Of a stretch of 12,915 nt of DNA, positions 6,948 to 12,915 are shown piece after piece (position 1 is the first letter of the stretch; each line of letters begins with the position of its first letter). The DNA lies in NCBI GenBank assembly GCA_027457185.1, contig DAIDTN010000088.1:1-12915 (forward strand), in the 5' to 3' direction. The translations under genes were made by a program, and so were the position numbers. Source of the stretch: Burkholderiales bacterium (GTDB taxonomy: Bacteria > Pseudomonadota > Gammaproteobacteria > Burkholderiales > SG8-39). The notes under the pieces were generated by a model, which was not told the DNA's origin, searched no databases, and worked only from the letters and a program-made list of their open reading frames with translations.

Positions 6948-7180
6948 CTGTCTGTTGCCGAATTTAGCATGCACGCGTGCCGCGCAGTAAGGCGGTATGC
7001 CAATTGCAGAAAAACAAAGTTTAAGAATGTTGGGTGGCGGCGATGCATCCGTGCGTTCCGGCCGGTACGATCACCTCGGCCCGGTGCTCGCGTCCGCAGC
7101 GCATCCGCGTACGTTGAGACCGTACATCGAGGGCGAGCGCGCGGACCGATTATAATCGCTGCACCAAACGGAGGAGCAAC
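6948..7180. other. 233-base intergenic region; no gene seen
   Basis: I find no convincing coding sequence. The only plus-strand ORF (from 6969) gives an Arg-rich protein without recognisable features. I looked for a GIY-YIG remnant continuing the upstream exonuclease and saw none. The right end carries the promoter and ribosome-binding signals of the monooxygenase. Confidence 0.6.
7151..7156 (+). promoter_or_regulatory. -10 element (TATAAT) before the monooxygenase gene
   Basis: A perfect TATAAT lies 24 bases upstream of ATG 7181 in otherwise GC-rich sequence. No good -35 sits 16-18 bases upstream. TTGAGA at 7114-7119 is too far away (31-nt spacer). An activator may therefore be needed, which would suit a catabolic gene. 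GGAGGAG (7170-7176) is the ribosome binding site, 4 bases before the ATG. Confidence 0.4.
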
Positions 7181-8356
7181 ATGGCGAAAACGGAATTGCC
7201 CATAGTCATCGCCGGCGGCGGCATCGGCGGCTTCGCTGCTGCGCTGGCGCTCACGCAAAAGGGATTTCCGGTCCAGCTGATCGAGCGCGCCGCCGATTTT
7301 CACGAGATCGGCGCCGGCATCCAGCTCGGGCCGAACGTGTTCCGCATGTTCGACGTTCTCGGCGTCGGCGAAGAGATGTCGCATTGGGCGGTGTTCCCGG
7401 ATAACCTGATCATGCGCGATGCGCTCGACGGCGCGGAAATCACCCGCATTCCGGCAGGCGAACTCCTGCGCAGGCGCTTCGGTTATCCCTACGCCGTGAT
7501 TCATCGCGCGGATCTGCACAAGGTTCTGATCGAAGCGGTGAAGCGCTCGCCGCTTGCCACGCTGACGACGAACTGCAAAATTGCCTCGTATGAGGATCGC
7601 GGCGATCGCGTCGTGGTCCAAACCGAAGCGGGCAGGACGTTCGAGGGCGCGGCCCTGATCGGCGCCGACGGCCTGTGGTCGGCGGTGCGCAGCCAGTTGG
7701 TCGGCGACGGCAAACCGCGCGTCTCCGGCCACATCGCCTACCGCGGCGTGATCCCGCTGGCCGAAGTGCCGGAGCATCTGCGCGAAAACAACGTGGTGCT
7801 CTGGGCGGGGCCGAAGTCGCACCTGGTGCACTATCCGCTGCATCGCGGCGAAGTCTACAACCTGGTGGTCGTGTTCCACAGCAGCCGCTACGAGGAGGGC
7901 TGGGACACCTACGGCGATCCGACGGAATTGCGCGAGCGCTTCGCGGGGCAGCATCCGAACGTGCGCGAGTTCCTGTCGATGGCGAACGAGTGGAAGATGT
8001 GGGTGCTGTGCGACCGCGAGCCCATCAGCCGCTGGACCGAGGGGCGCGTGACGCTGCTCGGCGATGCGGCGCATCCCATGCTGCAATACCTGGCGCAGGG
8101 CGGGTGCATGGCGATCGAGGATGCGGTGGTGCTGGCGCGCAGCCTGGCCGAGGCGAAGGGCGATTACAACGGCGCCTTCCTTGCCTATCAGCGCGAGCGC
8201 TACCTGCGCACCGCGCGCGTGCAGCTGACCGCGCGCATGTACGGCGACATCTATCATGCCACCGATGCGACGCGCGATCTGCGCCGGCAGATGCTCGCGG
8301 GCCGTACGCCGGAGCAGGCCTACAACGGCGTCGCCTGGCTCTACGGCGGCATTTAG
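7181..8356 (+). CDS. FAD-dependent aromatic monooxygenase, probably 3-hydroxybenzoate 6-monooxygenase
   Basis: A 391-residue single-component group A flavoprotein hydroxylase. GxGxxG for FAD is at Gly12-Gly17 (AGGGIGG). The DG motif LIGADGLWSAVR includes Asp163-Gly164, and the second FAD motif TLLGDAAHPM has Asp295. EIGAGIQLGPN near residue 40, the segment FGYPYAVIHRADLHK, and the ending AYNGVAWLYGG closely match my memory of 3-hydroxybenzoate 6-hydroxylases, which use NADH and O2 to convert 3-hydroxybenzoate to gentisate. Salicylate 1-hydroxylase relatives are the main alternative. No gentisate dioxygenase or other ring-cleavage gene is in the window, so the pathway link is untested. A strong GGAGGAG and an isolated TATAAT precede it, indicating a monocistronic unit. 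Confidence 0.88.
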   Translation: MAKTELPIVIAGGGIGGFAAALALTQKGFPVQLIERAADFHEIGAGIQLGPNVFRMFDVLGVGEEMSHWAVFPDNLIMRDALDGAEITRIPAGELLRRRFGYPYAVIHRADLHKVLIEAVKRSPLATLTTNCKIASYEDRGDRVVVQTEAGRTFEGAALIGADGLWSAVRSQLVGDGKPRVSGHIAYRGVIPLAEVPEHLRENNVVLWAGPKSHLVHYPLHRGEVYNLVVVFHSSRYEEGWDTYGDPTELRERFAGQHPNVREFLSMANEWKMWVLCDREPISRWTEGRVTLLGDAAHPMLQYLAQGGCMAIEDAVVLARSLAEAKGDYNGAFLAYQRERYLRTARVQLTARMYGDIYHATDATRDLRRQMLAGRTPEQAYNGVAWLYGGI

Positions 8357-8449
8357 GCAGATTTCCCCGGGACGCTAAATTTCGTTGGCGCAGCGACGCG
8401 GGGATCGCCATGCCGTGCTCCCGCACTCCGCCTCTGTCGGCTGCATAAT

Positions 8450-8463
8450 TTGATCTATATCAA
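8450..8463. promoter_or_regulatory. FNR/Anr/Dnr-type binding site
   Basis: TTGATCTATATCAA is a perfect match to the FNR-family consensus TTGAT-N4-ATCAA. It lies 175 bases before the porin ATG at the head of the porin-feoAB genes. Anaerobic activation of Feo systems by FNR is established in E. coli. A CATAAT (8444-8449) abuts its left side, so if that is the -10 the site would repress. If the promoter lies around 8470-8500 it would activate. It may also read leftward, but the gene to the left points toward the site. Confidence 0.75.
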
Positions 8464-8489
8464 GCTATTGTGCATGCGCGGTTGACCGA

Positions 8490-8508
8490 ACAAATGAGAA
8501 CGGTTATC
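8490..8508. promoter_or_regulatory. Fur-box-like operator
   Basis: ACAAATGAGAACGGTTATC aligns with the 19-bp Fur consensus GATAATGATAATCATTATC at 12 of 19 positions. In 7-1-7 form, TGAGAAC-G-GTTATCG has half-sites agreeing at 5 of 7 positions. It is 26 bases downstream of the FNR-type site and upstream of iron-transport genes, where Fe2+-Fur repression is expected. By-eye match. Confidence 0.5.
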
Positions 8509-8624
8509 GTTTGTGCATGAACTTGCACGCGAACACCCGGACAGAACAGGAAGCCAGTGCTGCGCGCGCCCAGTTCAGATTCAGATCAAAAGTCGGCCTC
8601 TCTCCGTCGTCCCGGCTGCGGAAA

Positions 8625-9983
8625 ATGAAACACTTCCCGGCGAATATTCTTGTCTGCCTAGTATTTGCGCTAATTTCCTTACCAGCAAGGAGTCAGGTTG
8701 AGACTGCCGGCGCCGGGGCGGGATCTAAGGAAGTTGAGAAACAGGATTTCGAGCTCAAAGGCCAACTGACCTACATCGGCCAGGTGAAGCCGAGCTTTCC
8801 CGCCGCCTACACATTGCCGGGTTTCAACAGCCTTTCTTCCTCCAAAGAGGAGAGCCGCAGCATTACTGCCACCGCCTATCTGGGAGCGCGCTTATGGCCG
8901 GGGGGGGAGGCGTACATCAACGAAGAGATGGTCATCGGCGTGCCGTTCTCCAATCTGACCGGCCTGGCGGCAGTTCCCAACACGGAACTGCAGAAGGCGT
9001 CTGGACCCGACCCGCTCTTTTACATGCCCCGCGTATTCATCCGTCAGACCTGGGGATTGGGGGGGGAAACTCAAAGGGTCGACTCCGCTTTCAATCAGCT
9101 TGCGGGAGCGCTCCAAAGCCGCCGTCTCGTGCTCTCTGCAGGAAAACTTTCCATCATGGATATCTTCGATGGCAACGCTTACGCGCACGACGGCCGCAGG
9201 GATTTCTTCAACTGGGTCAACGTGGCAGGCGGAGCATTCGACTACGCCGCCGACGTCCGCGGCTACAGCATCGGCGCCGCGATTGAATATTACCGCGATC
9301 AATGGGCATTTCGCGCCGGACGTTTCATGGTGCCGCGACAGTCCAACGGATTGCAGCTGAATTACAGCATCATGAATTTCCATGGAGACCAGGCAGAAAT
9401 CGAGCACGACGATGAACTGGCCGGATTGCCGGGCAAGGTGAGACTCCTCTTGTTCCAGAACCGCGAACTGATGGGACGCTTCGCCGATGCCCTTGCCTGG
9501 GCTGCGCAACGGGGCGGTACGCCCGATGTCGCAAATGTGCGCAGGCCCGACACAAAACGGGGATACGTGTTGAACCTCGAACAAAGCGTCGCCCGGGACC
9601 TGGGCGTTTTCGCGCGGCTGAGCCGGAATGACGGACGGACCGAAATGTTCTCCTACACGGAAGTAGAGCGCTCGATTCAACTGGGCGCCTCGCTGAGCGG
9701 TGATCGCTGGGGTCGTCACGGCGACACCGTCGGGCTCGCGTGGACGGTCAATGGTTTGTCCGCGGTGCACCGGGCTTATCTGGCTGCGGGAGGCACGGGA
9801 TTTCTCATCGGCGATGGCAGGCTGGACTATCGGCCGGAGACGCTGGGCGAGATGTATTACAGCGTGCTGCTGGCAAAGGCTCGATGGCTGACTGCGGATT
9901 GGTCACATATTGTCAATCCCGCCTACAACGCCGACCGGGGTCCGGTGAATGTTTTCGGGGTGAGACTCCATGCCGAATTTTGA
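8625..9983 (+). CDS. OprB-family outer-membrane porin encoded ahead of feoAB
   Basis: A 452-residue protein when started at ATG 8625. That ATG opens a classic signal peptide: Lys2, a hydrophobic core NILVCLVFALISL, then PARS-Q with likely cleavage after Ser23. The mature protein alternates short amphipathic strands and Gly/Asn/Asp turns and ends in RLHAEF, a terminal Phe typical of BAM-inserted beta-barrels. The segments RQTWGLGGE, RDFFNWV, YYRDQWAFRAGRFM and NPAYNADRGPVNVFG recall carbohydrate-selective porins (OprB, PF04966). Members of this family form passive channels for small solutes. The position 107 bases before feoA, behind Fur- and FNR-like sites, argues that the solute here is ferrous iron or a small iron complex rather than sugar; this is inference. 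There are two 8-G runs in the coding sequence (8900-8907 and 9059-9066). The ribosome binding site is poor. Confidence 0.82.
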   Translation: MKHFPANILVCLVFALISLPARSQVETAGAGAGSKEVEKQDFELKGQLTYIGQVKPSFPAAYTLPGFNSLSSSKEESRSITATAYLGARLWPGGEAYINEEMVIGVPFSNLTGLAAVPNTELQKASGPDPLFYMPRVFIRQTWGLGGETQRVDSAFNQLAGALQSRRLVLSAGKLSIMDIFDGNAYAHDGRRDFFNWVNVAGGAFDYAADVRGYSIGAAIEYYRDQWAFRAGRFMVPRQSNGLQLNYSIMNFHGDQAEIEHDDELAGLPGKVRLLLFQNRELMGRFADALAWAAQRGGTPDVANVRRPDTKRGYVLNLEQSVARDLGVFARLSRNDGRTEMFSYTEVERSIQLGASLSGDRWGRHGDTVGLAWTVNGLSAVHRAYLAAGGTGFLIGDGRLDYRPETLGEMYYSVLLAKARWLTADWSHIVNPAYNADRGPVNVFGVRLHAEF

Positions 9984-10090
9984 ATGCCTCGCGGCAAATC
10001 ATCTTAGGGATCATACAAGCCGCGTGGTTGCATCAAAACGTTGCTGGCCCTAGCCGGCACGGTCATTTTCTCATGATAGGGGCAACCTAG

Positions 10091-10425
10091 ATGGAAATGC
10101 TAAACGCGCAATCAGCCAAAACAATGTTGGCGCCTGAAGCGGGGTGCCTTGCCGCACCGTTTGAACCAACCATCGGTCTGTGCGAACTGGAACGAGGCGT
10201 CACGGCAACCGTGACTGCAATTGGCTCGCCGGCAACGGACCGGGATCGTGAATTGGTGCTGCGCTTGATCGAAATAGGCTTCTTTCCGGGCGAGACGTTG
10301 CGCGTCGTCGCGCATGGTCAACCTGGCAACGAACCGATTGCGGTACGGTTGGGCGGAACGACGTTCGCATTGCGCCGCCTCGAAGCCGGCTACATTCGCG
10401 TGATTCCCGCGCCGGTGATTTCATC

Positions 10426-10429
<4 letters not shown>
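10091..10429 (+). CDS. feoA: Ferrous iron transport protein A
   Basis: A 112-residue FeoA protein with a ~28-residue N-terminal extension before the SH3-like domain. The typical elements are present: a RLIEIGFFPGETLRVV segment (commonly L..MG..PG..V), then PIAVRLGGTTFALRR-EA and a final IRV strand. FeoA is a small cytoplasmic partner that is thought to dock on FeoB and modulate Fe2+ uptake. ATG 10091 is preferred because AGGGG (10078-10082) lies 8 bases upstream; ATG 10097 is a minor alternative. Its TGA overlaps the GTG of feoB in the sequence GTGA, so the two are translationally coupled. No terminator is visible between the porin and feoA, consistent with one transcript. Confidence 0.93.
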
Positions 10430-12288
<1,859 letters not shown>

Positions 12289-12292
12289 CGGA

Positions 12293-12577
12293 GTGCAGGC
12301 GCTTTTTGTTTACTTTGCCGTCGCTACCGCCGCGCTGTATGTCGGATGGAGATTCATGCCAGCGGCATTGCGGCGGTGGTTTGCCGCGCGCATTGCGGCA
12401 TCGATGCGCAGAAGGGGGCTTGCACCTGAGCGCGTTGTGCGGCTGGAAGCGAAGTTGAACGGCGGCGGCGCCTGCGGCAGCTGCAATTCGTGCAATGCCT
12501 GCGACGCCGGCAAACGCGCCGATGAAGGAACGGCCGCTCGCACGATTCGCGTCGCCGTGCGTCCTCCCGTATTGTAA
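12293..12577 (+). CDS. Small membrane-anchored CxxCxxCxxC protein of the feo operon
   Basis: A 94-residue protein starting at GTG, 4 bases after the feoB stop, with GGGAGG about 8 bases upstream inside feoB. Residues 3-21 form one hydrophobic segment (ALFVYFAVATAALYVGW). An Arg-rich amphipathic stretch (27-50) follows, then a Gly-rich turn and Cys61, Cys64, Cys67, Cys70 (CGSCNSCNAC). The tail is polar. Similar small proteins with a transmembrane helix and Gly/Cys tail occur after feoB in other proteobacteria; I believe these are annotated DUF6587, but I cannot confirm it here. The cysteines could bind an Fe-S cluster or Fe2+, suggesting a FeoC-like sensor or chaperone for FeoB. This is inference from position and motif. 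It is not homologous by eye to winged-helix FeoC. Confidence 0.78.
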   Translation: MQALFVYFAVATAALYVGWRFMPAALRRWFAARIAASMRRRGLAPERVVRLEAKLNGGGACGSCNSCNACDAGKRADEGTAARTIRVAVRPPVL

Positions 12578-12593
12578 GGCAGCCCGGCCGGTG

Positions 12594-12914
12594 TCAGGCG
12601 AGCAGCCGCTCGATGAGCTTGCGCACCGGCACGGGTATCGCCGCGTCGTGCGCTTGTTCGAAACTCAGCCAGATCTGGCCCGCCTCGCGCGCGGCCGTGG
12701 CGAATTTCTCCACCCGGCACAGGAGCGGCTGGATCCGCAGCTTGAAGTGGGTAAAGCCATGCGCGAGCGGCGCGAGCGGCTGCGGCGCGGCAATGCTGCA
12801 GCCGTAGTGCGTGCGGCAATGCGCGCGCGCGCCCGCGGCGTCGTCTATCTCGGGCAGGCTCCATAGCCCGCCCCAGATGCCCGAAGGCGGGCGTTTTTCC
12901 AGCAGCAGCTCACC
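12594..12914 (-). CDS. mutY: A/G-specific adenine glycosylase, C-terminal fragment
   Basis: On the minus strand an open frame enters from the right edge and ends at a TGA read at 12596-12594, giving 106 residues. It contains LLLEKRPPSGIWGGLWSLPE, then AHGFTHFKLRIQPL and ends in PVRKLIERLLA. These match the C-terminal NUDIX-like domain of MutY, which recognises 8-oxoguanine opposite the adenine that the enzyme excises. The catalytic domain and [4Fe-4S] cluster region lie outside the window. The gene converges on the feo operon with only 16 bases between stop codons, and I see no clear terminator there. Confidence 0.87.
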   Translation of the reverse strand, partial: GELLLEKRPPSGIWGGLWSLPEIDDAAGARAHCRTHYGCSIAAPQPLAPLAHGFTHFKLRIQPLLCRVEKFATAAREAGQIWLSFEQAHDAAIPVPVRKLIERLLA

Positions 12915-12915
12915 G

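Larger units (their letters stand above)
8357..8624. other. 268-base leader/regulatory region before the porin
   Basis: It holds the FNR-type and Fur-like sites. From 8511 an in-frame TTG, and ATG at 8517, could extend the porin by up to 38 residues, but the extension is polar and would bury the signal peptide. I therefore treat 8511-8624 as an untranslated leader. No clear sigma-70 promoter is visible apart from fragments such as CATAAT 8444-8449. Confidence 0.5.

Noticed and set aside
7114..7156. TTGAGA and TATAAT as one promoter
   Set aside because: A 31-base spacer is far outside the functional range; only the -10 element was kept.
6866..8257. Minus-strand ORF (463 codons) opposite the monooxygenase
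   Set aside because: Antisense to a clear flavoprotein and runs across an intergenic region; composition is shadow-like.
4794..8356. Acyl-CoA ligase, exonuclease and monooxygenase as one aromatic catabolic operon
   Set aside because: A 233-base gap with its own -10 and ribosome binding site separates the monooxygenase, and the exonuclease has no catabolic role. The ligase substrate is unknown.
12578..12593. CCGGCCGG palindrome between feo and mutY stop codons
   Set aside because: Too short and loop-less for a terminator; simple GC palindrome.
12818..12840. Alternating GC run (possible Z-DNA)
   Set aside because: It lies inside mutY and encodes Ala/Arg codons; short and expected from base composition.

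Overview
The window is GC-rich, densely packed bacterial chromosome with short gaps and mostly plus-strand genes. Protein similarity (2-oxoacid:ferredoxin oxidoreductase subunit, DinB, FeoAB, OprB-type porin, 3-hydroxybenzoate 6-hydroxylase-like flavoprotein, MutY) fits a proteobacterium, most likely a betaproteobacterium. An FNR/Anr-type site and ferredoxin-linked oxidoreductase genes suggest facultative or oxygen-limited growth. Family and class assignments were made by eye, with no database search. I saw no tRNA, rRNA, IS element or CRISPR array.

Layout. 1-2629: the 3' end of a 2-oxoacid:ferredoxin oxidoreductase beta subunit, followed by a 742-residue protein that appears to combine a degenerate PFOR-like (thiamine-enzyme) region with an Ala/Pro linker and a C-terminal single [4Fe-4S] ferredoxin domain. 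2649-2676: hairpin. 2801-3886: dinB (DNA polymerase IV), with a LexA-box-like element just upstream of its GTG start. 3961-4647: unrecognised soluble protein. 4794-6371: 4-coumarate-CoA-ligase-like acyl-CoA synthetase, followed 3 nt later by a stand-alone DEDDh 3'-5' exonuclease (6375-6947). 7181-8356: FAD-dependent aromatic-ring hydroxylase, probably 3-hydroxybenzoate 6-monooxygenase.

8440-12577 is the most interesting part. A perfect FNR/Anr-type palindrome and a Fur-box-like sequence precede an OprB-family porin, then feoA, feoB (overlapping by 4 nt) and a 94-residue membrane-anchored protein with a CxxCxxCxxC cluster. The order suggests a complete route for ferrous iron under low oxygen: an outer-membrane pore, the FeoAB inner-membrane transporter, and a small cysteine protein that could play the part FeoC plays in enterobacteria. 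The porin gene also holds two 8-G homopolymer tracts. The window ends in the convergent 3' end of mutY on the minus strand (12594-12914).
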